64,000 nucleotides of DNA from an uncultured Ilumatobacter sp. (GTDB lineage: Bacteria > Actinomycetota > Acidimicrobiia > Acidimicrobiales > Ilumatobacteraceae), in assembly GCA_905480335.1 (NCBI GenBank), contig CAJQPY010000021.1:62001-126000 (forward strand), in the 5' to 3' direction. Of this stretch, positions 1 through 8,460 are shown one piece after another (the stretch's first letter is position 1; each line of letters starts with the position of its first letter). The notes below the pieces were generated by a model. It had not been told where the DNA came from. It worked only from the letters and a program-made list of their open reading frames with translations, and made no database searches. Made by a program: the position numbers and the translations under genes.

Positions 1-76
1 GGGCCTCGGCGGCCGCCACGGTCTTCGACCGCTCGAGCAGTTCGGGTCTTTGGTCCGTTACCAGCCCATCTCGCAT
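1..76 (-). CDS. 5' end of an unidentified minus-strand gene (partial)
   Basis: An ATG on the minus strand at 76 opens a frame that stays open to the window edge for 25 codons, beginning MRDGLVTDQRPELLERSKTV. The residue mix (charged, Ala/Glu rich) is typical of a real amino terminus, and the gene would be divergent from the CoA-transferase at 129. The fragment is too short to assign to a family. It could also be a chance open frame in GC-rich DNA. Confidence 0.35.
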   Translation of the reverse strand, partial: MRDGLVTDQRPELLERSKTVAAAEA

Positions 77-128
77 ACTGATAGCTGCGGGCTCAAGGGA
101 TGGGTCCGGGAACAAAGGGGAACACGCC

Positions 129-1424
129 GTGCGCAAACTCTCGCCGTCCGAGGCAGCTGGAATCATCACACCGGTCGACTCGCTCTCGGTGCCACTCGGA
201 CCAGGAGTACCCGGTGAGTTCCTCCATGCCCTCGACAGCCGCGACGACTTCGAGGACTTCCAGGTCAATGGGGCGCTACTCCCCGATCTGTTTGGAGTTT
301 TCACCAAACCGGGTGTGTCGTACCGGTCCGGCTTTTTCGGACCGGCTGAACGATTTCTGCTCAACGCTGGCGTCGATGTCCAGTTCGTACCGTCCGATTT
401 TCGGGGCTTCATCAGCATGCTCCAGATGTTGAACACTCGTGTGGTTGCAACGATGGCATCACCACCCGATGCCGACGGCTGGATGAGCCTCTCACTGCAC
501 GCAGGTGCGCACGTTGCCGAATTGCGCCGAGCCGCCGCCGACCCCGACCGAATCTGTCTACTCGAGACGAGCGAGCGATTCCCGCGGACACTTGGCATTG
601 AGCCCCAGTACCGTCATGCGATGCACGTCGACGACGTCGACATCGTCGTCGAGGGTGACTACACGCCGATCAACCTCGCCGATGCACCCACCACGGACGT
701 CGAATTGGCGATCGCCGGGTTCGCACTGCCGTTCATCCCCGACGGCGCAACGCTGCAAACCGGCATCGGAGGGATCCCGAATACCATTGCGACCGCCCTC
801 GCGGACGGGCCCGGCTCGGGCTACGGAGTGCACTCAGAGATGTTCACGAGTGGACTGATGCGCCTGTCGCAGGCCGGCAAGGTCACTAACAAACACAAGG
901 GCGTCTATGACGGCTACTCGGTCACAACTTTCGCCGCCGGAGTCCCAGAGCTTTACGAGTGGCTTGACGGTAACGAGGAGGTCCGCTTTCTCCCAGTAGA
1001 AATCATCAACTCGCCCGAAATCATCAGCGCCAACGACAATATGGTCACGATCAACGGCGCGATGGCAGTCGACCTGTCGGGCCAGATCGTTGCCGACACC
1101 ATCGGCGGCACTCAGTTCTCAGGCATTGGAGGACACGAGGATTTCGTTGCCGGCGCAGCAATCGAACTCAGCGACCGATCGCTGGTTTGTCTGCCGTCGT
1201 CCACGTCGGTTGACGGCGAATTCGTCTCGCGGATCACACCCAAACTGCCGACTGGATCCGTAGTTACCACACCTCGCCACATGGTCGACGTGGTGATCAC
1301 CGAGCATGGTGTCGCCGAGCTCCGCGGTCTGACGGTACGCGAACGTGCGCGCTCTCTCGCCTCAATCGGCCACCCTGAAGTGCGCGACGAACTGCTTGCG
1401 GTGGCCGAGGTCTGGCCGGGCTGA
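129..1424 (+). CDS. Acetyl-CoA hydrolase / 4-hydroxybutyrate-type CoA-transferase family protein
   Basis: 431 aa, the usual length of single-chain family I CoA-transferases (acetyl-CoA:4-hydroxybutyrate CoA-transferase, acetyl-CoA hydrolase). These move CoA between acyl-CoA and a carboxylate in the cytoplasm through a glutamyl-CoA thioester. The glycine loop GIGGIPNTI lies near residue 217. HSEMFTSG follows, with Glu237 as the likely catalytic glutamate, and GIGGHEDFVAGA is near 340. The GTG start has a strong ribosome site (AAAGGGG at 114-120, 8 nt upstream). The gene stands alone, divergent from the fragment at 1-76 and upstream of a small protein and an ABC exporter. The family is clear. 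The natural acyl donor and acceptor cannot be read from the sequence. Confidence 0.9.
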   Translation: MRKLSPSEAAGIITPVDSLSVPLGPGVPGEFLHALDSRDDFEDFQVNGALLPDLFGVFTKPGVSYRSGFFGPAERFLLNAGVDVQFVPSDFRGFISMLQMLNTRVVATMASPPDADGWMSLSLHAGAHVAELRRAAADPDRICLLETSERFPRTLGIEPQYRHAMHVDDVDIVVEGDYTPINLADAPTTDVELAIAGFALPFIPDGATLQTGIGGIPNTIATALADGPGSGYGVHSEMFTSGLMRLSQAGKVTNKHKGVYDGYSVTTFAAGVPELYEWLDGNEEVRFLPVEIINSPEIISANDNMVTINGAMAVDLSGQIVADTIGGTQFSGIGGHEDFVAGAAIELSDRSLVCLPSSTSVDGEFVSRITPKLPTGSVVTTPRHMVDVVITEHGVAELRGLTVRERARSLASIGHPEVRDELLAVAEVWPG

Positions 1425-1544
1425 CCCACCCTCCAACGAGTCGCCGGACTCCGAATCTGGGTGATGCCCGCCAACGATCCACAATGGTGCATCGAGATCG
1501 GCATTCTCGCGAGCAGCAATGTCTTCAAGAAAATGGAAGTCCCC

Positions 1545-1739
1545 ATGTCATCGCTCATTGAGCTAGGAACCAGCTCCACGATCACACGTGGACAAGCGGC
1601 CGCGCAGCTCCAAAGGTTAGCGGCCCACCCCAAACGTCATGGAGACGTCGAATTTAGACGTGATGGCCGACACTACGTGCTCGCGGTCGAGCTCCGACTC
1701 GGTGCTGACGGCAACAAACTTGAGAGGGAGATCAGCTAG
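1545..1739 (+). CDS. Small amphi-Trp-like domain protein
   Basis: A 64-residue protein starting MSSLIELGTSSTITRGQAAA. The pattern is a helix with a basic Arg-Gly start, then QLQRLAAHPKRHGDVEFRRD, and then an alternating acidic/hydrophobic strand pair (YVLAVELRLGADGNKLEREI). It resembles the short amphi-Trp domain proteins of actinobacteria and halophiles, although the usual terminal Lys-Trp is replaced by Ile-Ser. The function of that family is not established. The ATG at 1545 is preceded by GGAAG. A longer in-frame start at 1461 adds an unconvincing leader. The stop lies 25 nt before the chosen start of the first ABC exporter gene, so the two are probably co-transcribed. Assignment by eye only. 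Confidence 0.45.
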   Translation: MSSLIELGTSSTITRGQAAAQLQRLAAHPKRHGDVEFRRDGRHYVLAVELRLGADGNKLEREIS

Positions 1740-1764
1740 TGAGGACGGCCGAGGCGATCTCTGC

Positions 1765-3501
1765 GTGAGCCTTATTCGCCTGATCCGTTCGCACCTGGGT
1801 CCATACCGACGGCTGCTCGTCGTCGTGCTGGCCCTGCAGGCGATCCAGACTGCAGCGGCACTCACGTTGCCGACGCTAAACGCCGAAATTATCGACAACG
1901 GCGTTCTCAAGGGCGACAACGGTTACATCTGGCGCACGGGCGCGATAATGCTCGGGTTCAGCCTCGTCCAGATCGTGTTTGCCGTCGCTGCCGTCCGCTA
2001 TGGAGCGCGTGCCGCGATGAGCTTCGGACGCGACATTCGGCGCGACATCTTCAGGCAGGTCAACAGCTACTCCGAGCGCGAAGTTGGCCACTTCGGCGCA
2101 CCGTCGTTGATCACCCGCATCACCAACGACGTCCAGCAGGTTCAGATGCTGGTTGTGCTTGCCTGCACGATGATGATCGCGGCACCGATCACGATGCTCT
2201 TCGGCATCGTCTTCGCGGTTCGCGAGGACGCAGGCCTATCGGTGATCATGCTCGTTGCGATCCCCTCCCTGATTGCGGTGCTCGCCGTGATCATCACGCG
2301 GATGGTGCCAACGTTTCAGAAAATGCAGATGCGCGTCGATCGCGTCAACGGCGTCCTGCGCGACCAGATCACCGGGATCCGGGTGGTGCGAGCATTTGTG
2401 CGCGAACCGGTTGAGGCAGAGCGGTTCGCCGTCGCGAACGACGAACTCACGCAGACATCACTGCGGGCCGGGCGCCTCATGGCTCTGATGTTCCCCACCG
2501 TCACGCTGTTCATCAGCTTCTCCAGCGTCGCCGTTCTCTGGCTCGGCGCCTCACGCATCGGGTCGGGCGACATGGAACTCGGATCGGTCGTCGCCTACCT
2601 GAGCTATCTCGTGCAGGTCCTGGTCGCAGTTGTCATGTTGACATTTATGGTGTCGATGATCCCCCGCGCCGCCGTTGCGGCCGAACGAATCGTTGAAGTC
2701 CTCGAGACGGACGCGTCAGTCGCCCCACCCATCGACCCGATCACAGCCGTCAACGAGCACGGAACGGTCGATTTCGAATGCGTCGGGTTCACCTATCCCG
2801 GTGCCGCCCACGCAGTGCTGTCTGATATCTCGTTCACGGTGCGTCCGGGTCGCATTACGGCCGTCATCGGAAGTACCGGATCGGGAAAGTCGACTCTAGT
2901 CGACCTCGTCCCGCGGCTCTTCGATGCCAGCGCCGGAATCGTGTCAGTCAACGGCGTCGATGTCCGCCGCCTCGACCCCGACCTGTTATGGGGGTCGATC
3001 GGCTACGTCCCGCAGAAGCCATACCTATTTTCGGGGACCGTGGCATCTAACCTTCGCTTCGGTCGTCCCGACGCTACCGACGACGAGCTGTGGAAAGCCC
3101 TCGAGGTTGCTCAGGCAGCAGGGTTCGTCCAGTCGATGCCCGAGGGTCTCAGGAGCCCGATCACGCAGGGAGGCACCAACGTGTCGGGTGGTCAGCGTCA
3201 GCGTCTTTCGATCGCACGAGCACTCGTGCTGCAGCCCAATCTGTACATCTTCGACGACTCGTTCTCGGCGCTCGACCTGGCCACCGACGCCCGCCTGCGA
3301 TTGGCCCTGCAACCCCACGTCCGGGACGCCGGAGTGCTGATCGTCGCGCAGCGCGTGTCGACCATCGCCGATGCCGACCAGATCATCGTCCTCGAACACG
3401 GACGCATCGTGGGGCGCGGCCGCCACATCGCGCTCCTCGAGACATGCCCGACCTACGCCGAGATCGTCGATTCTCAGTTCGAACGTGAGCCGAGCGCATG
3501 A
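1765..3501 (+). CDS. Heterodimeric ABC exporter subunit A (degenerate-site half)
   Basis: About 578 aa, a full half-transporter: an N-terminal six-helix type IV (ABC exporter) membrane domain (residues ~10-310) and a nucleotide-binding domain with Walker A GSTGSGKST near 369 and an intact signature VSGGQRQRLS near 473. Walker B reads YIFDDS, so Asp replaces the catalytic Glu, and the switch histidine is Gln in VAQRVSTI. These are the marks of the non-catalytic site in heterodimeric exporters such as LmrCD or TM287/288. GTG at 1765 is chosen because upstream codons in the frame overlap the preceding small gene and look non-coding. Its stop overlaps the next gene by 4 bp (ATGA), so the two halves are translationally coupled. 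The substrate is unknown; drugs or lipids are typical. Confidence 0.9.
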   Translation: MSLIRLIRSHLGPYRRLLVVVLALQAIQTAAALTLPTLNAEIIDNGVLKGDNGYIWRTGAIMLGFSLVQIVFAVAAVRYGARAAMSFGRDIRRDIFRQVNSYSEREVGHFGAPSLITRITNDVQQVQMLVVLACTMMIAAPITMLFGIVFAVREDAGLSVIMLVAIPSLIAVLAVIITRMVPTFQKMQMRVDRVNGVLRDQITGIRVVRAFVREPVEAERFAVANDELTQTSLRAGRLMALMFPTVTLFISFSSVAVLWLGASRIGSGDMELGSVVAYLSYLVQVLVAVVMLTFMVSMIPRAAVAAERIVEVLETDASVAPPIDPITAVNEHGTVDFECVGFTYPGAAHAVLSDISFTVRPGRITAVIGSTGSGKSTLVDLVPRLFDASAGIVSVNGVDVRRLDPDLLWGSIGYVPQKPYLFSGTVASNLRFGRPDATDDELWKALEVAQAAGFVQSMPEGLRSPITQGGTNVSGGQRQRLSIARALVLQPNLYIFDDSFSALDLATDARLRLALQPHVRDAGVLIVAQRVSTIADADQIIVLEHGRIVGRGRHIALLETCPTYAEIVDSQFEREPSA

Positions 3502-5396
3502 GCGACAACACGACACCCGCCAGCATGCCGGACAGCAGTTCTGACGACGAGCGCGACATCCTCACGACAACAGGCGCCGAGGCCCGACGTAGCAGTTTCG
3601 GCCCCAGTGGCGCTGCCGGGATGCCGGCCGAGAAGAGCTCGAACTTCCGTGTCACCGTGCGACGGCTAGGTGAAATTCTTGGCGCCGAGAAGTTGCGGCT
3701 CGGCATCATCGCGGTGCTGACTGTCGTAAGCGTCAGCCTCATCGTGGTCGGGCCCCGCCTGCTCGGAAACGCAACCGACATCATCGTCGAAGGCATCACT
3801 GGCGACGGAGCCATCGACTTCGACGAACTTCGCAATCTCCTACTGTTCCTCGGTTGTTTGTACCTCGTTTCGTTCGCGCTTGCGTACGGCCAGGCCTACA
3901 TGCTCGCAGGTGTGGTGCAGCGTTCGATGTTCGCGCTCCGCGAGTCAGTCGAGTCCAAGCTGAACCGGCTTCCGTTGGCCTACATCGACCGTCAATCGCG
4001 TGGCGATCTGCTCAGTCGCGTTACCAACGACATCGACAACCTCGCACAGAGCCTCCAGCAAACGGTGAGCCAGATCCTCACCTCGCTCCTCACGCTTGTC
4101 GGTGTCGCAGTGATGATGTTCCTTATCTCGCCGCTCCTGGCTCTGATCGCGTTCGTCACGGTTCCGGCTTCAATCACGCTCATCAAGGCAATCGGCGGGC
4201 GAGCAGGCCCACGCTTCGTCGAGCAATGGCGCCACACCGGCGCCGTGAACGGGCAGGCGGAGGAGGTGTTCACCGGCCACGCGATCGTCAAGAGCTTCGG
4301 CCGCCATCGTGATGTCGAGCGACGATTCGCCGAGGACAACGACAAGTTGTTCGAAGCCAGCTTTGCCGCTCAGTTCATGTCGAGTTTGATCCAGCCGGCG
4401 ATGACCTTTGTGGGCAACATTCAGTACGTCTTGATCGCCGTCGTCGGCGGGCTTCGTATCTCGGCCGGGGCCATCAGTATCGGCGACATGCAAGCGATGA
4501 TTCAGTACGCCCGCTCGTTCTCAGAACCGCTCACCCGCATGGCGTCGATGGCAACGACGTTCCAGTCCGGCATCGCCTCGCTCGAGCGGGTTCTCGAGCT
4601 CCTCGATGCCGCCGAGCAGAGCGCCGAGCAAGCACCTACCGACGACCCACCCCCAGTGATTGGCCGCGTCCTATTCGATGACGTCCACTTCTCCTACGTG
4701 CCCGACCAACCACTCATTGAGGGCCTCGACCTCGCCGTCGAGCCCGGACAAACGATCGCCATCGTCGGTCCAACCGGAGCCGGCAAGACCACACTCGTCA
4801 ACCTGATCATGCGGTTCTACGATTTGGATTCCGGCACGATCAGTCTCGACGGGCGTGACATCTCGTCGTTCCCGCGTGACGAGTTGCGCTCAAAAGTCGG
4901 CATGGTCCTGCAGGACACGTGGTTGTTCGGTGGAACGATTCGCGAGAACCTCGCCTACGGCAACCCCGATGCAAGCGAAGACGAAATTCTCGATGCTGCG
5001 CGGGTCACCTACGTCGACCGGTTCGTCGATTCGCTCCCTGACGGCTACGACACGATGATCAACGAGGAGGGCGACAACATCAGTGTTGGCGAGAAACAGT
5101 TGCTCACGATCGCGCGAGCGTTCCTCGCCAATCCGTCGATTTTAATTCTTGATGAAGCGACCAGCTCGGTCGACACCCGCACCGAAGTTTTGATCCAAGA
5201 GGCGATGAACGCGCTCCGACAGGACCGTACGAGTTTCGTCATCGCGCACCGCTTGTCGACTATTCGCGGCGCGGATGTCATATTGGTGATGGAAAACGGC
5301 CATATCGTCGAGCAGGGCAGCCATGCCGAGCTGTTGTCGCGGCATGGCGCGTACTCCCGTCTGCACGATGCACAGTTCGCCGGCCAGACCACTTGA
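3498..5396 (+). CDS. Heterodimeric ABC exporter subunit B (catalytic-site half)
   Basis: 632 aa with a ~45-residue Ser/Asp-rich N-terminal extension, a six-helix membrane domain and a C-terminal ATPase. Walker A GPTGAGKTT is near residue 424, Walker B ILILDEATSSVD has the catalytic Glu, and the switch His is present in VIAHRLSTI. The signature is degenerate (ISVGEKQ instead of LSGGQ). Subunit A has the opposite pattern, so the pair should form one competent ATP site (B Walker motifs with A signature) and one degenerate site (A Walker motifs with B signature). ATGA overlap with subunit A. Likely an inner-membrane multidrug or lipid exporter; substrate not predictable. Confidence 0.92.
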   Translation: MSDNTTPASMPDSSSDDERDILTTTGAEARRSSFGPSGAAGMPAEKSSNFRVTVRRLGEILGAEKLRLGIIAVLTVVSVSLIVVGPRLLGNATDIIVEGITGDGAIDFDELRNLLLFLGCLYLVSFALAYGQAYMLAGVVQRSMFALRESVESKLNRLPLAYIDRQSRGDLLSRVTNDIDNLAQSLQQTVSQILTSLLTLVGVAVMMFLISPLLALIAFVTVPASITLIKAIGGRAGPRFVEQWRHTGAVNGQAEEVFTGHAIVKSFGRHRDVERRFAEDNDKLFEASFAAQFMSSLIQPAMTFVGNIQYVLIAVVGGLRISAGAISIGDMQAMIQYARSFSEPLTRMASMATTFQSGIASLERVLELLDAAEQSAEQAPTDDPPPVIGRVLFDDVHFSYVPDQPLIEGLDLAVEPGQTIAIVGPTGAGKTTLVNLIMRFYDLDSGTISLDGRDISSFPRDELRSKVGMVLQDTWLFGGTIRENLAYGNPDASEDEILDAARVTYVDRFVDSLPDGYDTMINEEGDNISVGEKQLLTIARAFLANPSILILDEATSSVDTRTEVLIQEAMNALRQDRTSFVIAHRLSTIRGADVILVMENGHIVEQGSHAELLSRHGAYSRLHDAQFAGQTT

Positions 5397-5572
5397 GCGC
5401 CGTATTCGTCCGAATGCTCGGATGGACCGGCAACACACCCATCGAGATGCTGGTCGTCGGAGGTGTCACCCCGTCCACCTGGCTTTCGAGCGGTGCGCTC
5501 GTCGCCGGCGTGGCTGACGCAAGCGGTCGCAGCCGCAAGGAGACGGCCCGAGCTGGTCCAGCCATGGCGGCG

Positions 5573-7678
5573 TCAGATGGTCTCGACAGGGAAGCAGTTG
5601 CCGGACGTGATTGAGGCAATGCTGTGGTCAGACTGAGCAACGAGTACGCAAAGTCGCGTCGGAATCTCGCCACCGAAGTCTCCCGTGGTCCCGGTGAACC
5701 CGTCTGGATCGTCCCACACGATCCATAGGCCACCGCCGACGGACTCTCCGGCACCCTGAATCCCCGCTTCCTCTGGGCTGGTTGAGTCAGAGAAGAAGTG
5801 CAGATGGAAGTCACCTGATTCATTGAATTCTCGGGCGCCGCTCTCAGAATCGAACGTTGCAGCGATCGCCGTTCCGTCGAAGGTCGCCGAGGTAATGCAT
5901 GCCCAGCGCTGAAGGGACCGAATCGCCTCGGTGCAGAGTTCGTCCTCCAGCCGACGTGTCATCTGATCAGCAACCTCGGTGACACCTGGGACTGCGGTTA
6001 CCCCGTTGATTGCGGCGGTGACCTGCTCATCCGTCGCCTCGCCAGTCAACGTCACTAAGCCAGCAGCGACAGCGGCAGTCGCCTGCGGAGCAGCCCCAGC
6101 CACTATCGGCCGGACCAAAGCCTCTATGGCGTCGTCATCAAGTGGAGCCGCCGTAGTCTCGGGTACGACCGCTTCAGCAATGGTGACGTCGGGTGCCACG
6201 GTTGTCGCAGGAAGGACGGACGCCTCGGGAACAACGGTTGTCTCGACGATCTCGTCGTCTCCGCCGCCGCCGAGAACAAGGAAGCCGACCACCGCCACGG
6301 CGACCGCCGCAATCACCCCTCCACCTATTAGGAGACTGCGATTGGGGCCTCCGCCCTGTTCGGTTGCCGGGTCGACAGGCGCGGACGGGGGTGGGGGTGC
6401 AGCCGTTGCGGCGGCACCAGCTGTTGCGGCGACAGCGGTCGACATCGGCTGGGTCTGCTCAGCGGTTGGTGTCGCCGTTTCCGTCAGCTCGCTGTCTTCT
6501 GGGCCGGCAGCTGACGCAACGGCGGCAGCAACTCCAGCGGCGGCCGCAACTCCGCCTACGAGCGGCAGCCCACCGGCATTGTTGGTGTGCCGGCCGGCGA
6601 ATACTGCGGCGCCAAGCGCGATCGAGTGTTTGGGGTCGGCGTCGACCGCAACCGGTCGACCCAATTCCGAGGACACCATCTGGCTGATGACGGGAATCCG
6701 ACTTGAGCCGCCAACCAGCAAAACCTTTGCTACGTCATCAGGGGTGACTCCAGCGGATTCGAGTGCGCGGTCTATAGCGGCGATCGAGTCGGCGAGCGAC
6801 GGGCGGATTGAGTTTTCAAACTCGGCACGGGTGATTCTAACGTCGGTCTGGATCCCCGGGAGTAAGACTGGGATCGTGGCGTCGGTGTCGGACGACAACG
6901 CGACTTTGGCATTCACGCAGTCATCACGCAGCCGGGCGACACCGCTGACGACAAGCGGATCCTCTGGGTCAAGTTCTTGGAGTTTGCCATCGAGTGACCG
7001 GTCGACATGAGCAAACACGGCAGCGTCAAAATCGATGCCTCCCATGCGTTCGATGCCCTCGGGACGCCCGATGATCTCGAAACCTTCTTCGGCCTTACGT
7101 AATATTGCTGCGTCGAAGGTGCCACCGCCGAGGTCGTAGACAGCGACGACCTGATCGGGTTCGACGCGTTCTGTCGAGGCGTAGTGGATTGCCGCTGCCT
7201 CCGGTTCGGTCAACAGATCTACGCTCTCGGGGCTGAGCCCGGCGAGGCGAATTGCCTGCTGGAGAAGGTCAATCTTGTAGGGGCCCCAGTTCGCAGGGTG
7301 GGTGACCGCAACACGGTCTGGCGAGTCACCCTCCCGCTCAATCACGGCTGCGATCGTGGCCGTGAGCAATCGCGCCGTGAGCTGCTCGGCTGAGTAGGGG
7401 GCGCCGCCCACGATGATGGGAGTGGTATCGCCGAGGCGGCGCTTAAACTCCCGGGCGACCCGCTCAGGCTCGGTCAAGGCCCGCCGCACCGCAGCATCTC
7501 CGGTGAGTTCGGTGCCGTCATCACGCAATAGAACTACTGAGGGAATCGCCGAGCTCTGGTTACCCAGCGAGAAGATGGTCGCCCTACCGTCCCGGTAAAT
7601 CGCTGCTGCGGTGAAGGTGGTCCCAAGATCGATGCCTACCTGATAGCCCACGTTGCTGTCTCCCATGACTGTCGACAT
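5573..7678 (-). CDS. Membrane-anchored Hsp70-like ATPase with BON domain
   Basis: 701 aa. Residues ~10-365 are an Hsp70/actin-fold ATPase: phosphate-1 motif GIDLGTTFTAA (15-25), phosphate-2 motif VYDLGGGTFDA (180-190) and adenosine motif LVGGSSRIP (321-329). There is no DnaK substrate-binding domain. An Ala/Pro-rich linker (370-445) is followed by one membrane helix (448-470) with glycines after it, an Ala/Thr/Val spacer, a BON domain (~514-573) and a ~120-residue C-terminal domain with four cysteines. The expected topology is a cytoplasmic ATPase with BON and C-terminal parts outside the membrane. BON domains bind phospholipid or periplasmic partners in known proteins. It lies next to dynamin-like genes and may act with them in envelope maintenance (inference). 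Starting at 7666 (second ATG) is possible. Confidence 0.85.
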   Translation of the reverse strand: MSTVMGDSNVGYQVGIDLGTTFTAAAIYRDGRATIFSLGNQSSAIPSVVLLRDDGTELTGDAAVRRALTEPERVAREFKRRLGDTTPIIVGGAPYSAEQLTARLLTATIAAVIEREGDSPDRVAVTHPANWGPYKIDLLQQAIRLAGLSPESVDLLTEPEAAAIHYASTERVEPDQVVAVYDLGGGTFDAAILRKAEEGFEIIGRPEGIERMGGIDFDAAVFAHVDRSLDGKLQELDPEDPLVVSGVARLRDDCVNAKVALSSDTDATIPVLLPGIQTDVRITRAEFENSIRPSLADSIAAIDRALESAGVTPDDVAKVLLVGGSSRIPVISQMVSSELGRPVAVDADPKHSIALGAAVFAGRHTNNAGGLPLVGGVAAAAGVAAAVASAAGPEDSELTETATPTAEQTQPMSTAVAATAGAAATAAPPPPSAPVDPATEQGGGPNRSLLIGGGVIAAVAVAVVGFLVLGGGGDDEIVETTVVPEASVLPATTVAPDVTIAEAVVPETTAAPLDDDAIEALVRPIVAGAAPQATAAVAAGLVTLTGEATDEQVTAAINGVTAVPGVTEVADQMTRRLEDELCTEAIRSLQRWACITSATFDGTAIAATFDSESGAREFNESGDFHLHFFSDSTSPEEAGIQGAGESVGGGLWIVWDDPDGFTGTTGDFGGEIPTRLCVLVAQSDHSIASITSGNCFPVETI

Positions 7679-7785
7679 TCATGTCGTTCTTTTACAATGT
7701 TACGGCGCGTCCGCTCATGAACGCGCAGTGCGCCAATTGTTGACGGCGTATTGACAATCCAAGCGCGGTAGCTCCTCTAGCGAAA

Positions 7786-7799
7786 CGGGGATATCCCCG
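7786..7799. promoter_or_regulatory. Perfect 14-bp palindrome in divergent promoter region
   Basis: CGGGGATATCCCCG reads the same on both strands. It lies between the divergent starts of the Hsp70-like gene (7678, minus) and the acidic protein gene (7836, plus), 37 bp before the latter and 30 bp after a TTGACA hexamer at 7751-7756. The half-site GGGGAT recurs three times in front of the iniB-like gene. A dimeric regulator shared by both promoters is a reasonable guess. Confidence 0.4.
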
Positions 7800-7835
7800 A
7801 TCCCTTGGTCACCCGCCCCGGGTACGTTCGGCGAT

Positions 7836-8441
7836 ATGAGGTTGCGACGACTGGTTGATGAACTCGTTGGCACCGGCGCTTTAAACACGTCCGACACGGC
7901 ACCCGACGCAACTAAGAATCGGGATGCGCTGGACGAGGCGGGACACCTTGGGCTCGATCCTGAGCTGTTCGGCGAGGCGCTCGTCCATTACGCCGACACG
8001 GCCGCTATCGAGATCGCAGACGCGCTGGCACCGATCGTGACCGACGCGAGCGTGGTGCCATTTGATCGGGAGCTTGACCCGGTTGAGATGACCTCCGATA
8101 CGGCGAGCGTCGACATCGACCCTGAGGAATTTGACGAGGCCGACCGCGCCGATGAGGACCAGGCCAACGAGATAAATGCTTCCCAACCTCCTGAGCCGCT
8201 GCTCGAACCCGACGAAGCAGATGGCAGACGCGAGGGATTCGGTGCCGGTGCTGGGGCCGTGACCGAGGACGCCACTGACGAGAGTGGCGATTACATCGGC
8301 CCGGCACTCGACGCGCCGGACGAACAGGCATTCGATACTCCAGCCGTCGATGATTCAACGTGGGCTGTCAATGAGGTTCCCCTCGCTCTGAGCGAAATCG
8401 ATCCGGAGCCCGACGACGACGCATTTGATCTCGATATCTGA
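7836..8441 (+). CDS. Hypothetical highly acidic protein
   Basis: 201 aa, not recognised. The first ~70 residues are mixed and probably helical (MRLRRLVDELVGTGALN). The rest is dominated by Asp, Glu, Ala and Pro and ends DDDAFDLDI, suggesting a largely disordered, strongly acidic, soluble protein. There is no signal peptide or membrane segment. It is divergent from the Hsp70-BON gene and convergent with the IniC-like dynamin, embedded in that cluster, so a role as a partner or adaptor of these ATPases/GTPases is possible (inference only). Codon use is like that of its neighbours, supporting a real gene. Confidence 0.65.
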   Translation: MRLRRLVDELVGTGALNTSDTAPDATKNRDALDEAGHLGLDPELFGEALVHYADTAAIEIADALAPIVTDASVVPFDRELDPVEMTSDTASVDIDPEEFDEADRADEDQANEINASQPPEPLLEPDEADGRREGFGAGAGAVTEDATDESGDYIGPALDAPDEQAFDTPAVDDSTWAVNEVPLALSEIDPEPDDDAFDLDI

Positions 8442-8460
8442 GCCGAGGAGCAGGCTTCAG
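8438..8460. terminator. Short bidirectional stem-loop between convergent genes
   Basis: CTGAGCC at 8438-8444 can pair with GGC-T-TCAG at 8453-8460 (one bulged T), with the stop codons of both convergent genes inside the arms. There is no U-tract. Weak alone, but the same arrangement recurs at two other convergent junctions in the window. Confidence 0.3.

Noticed and set aside
5393-5614. 73-codon open frame between the ABC exporter and the Hsp70-like gene
   Set aside because: TTG start overlapping the exporter stop, no ribosome site, no recognisable pattern, and its end runs into the convergent Hsp70-like gene.
5979-7010. Long Ala/Thr/Ser-rich open frame antisense to the Hsp70-like gene
   Set aside because: Low-complexity shadow produced by GC-rich codons of the real gene on the other strand.
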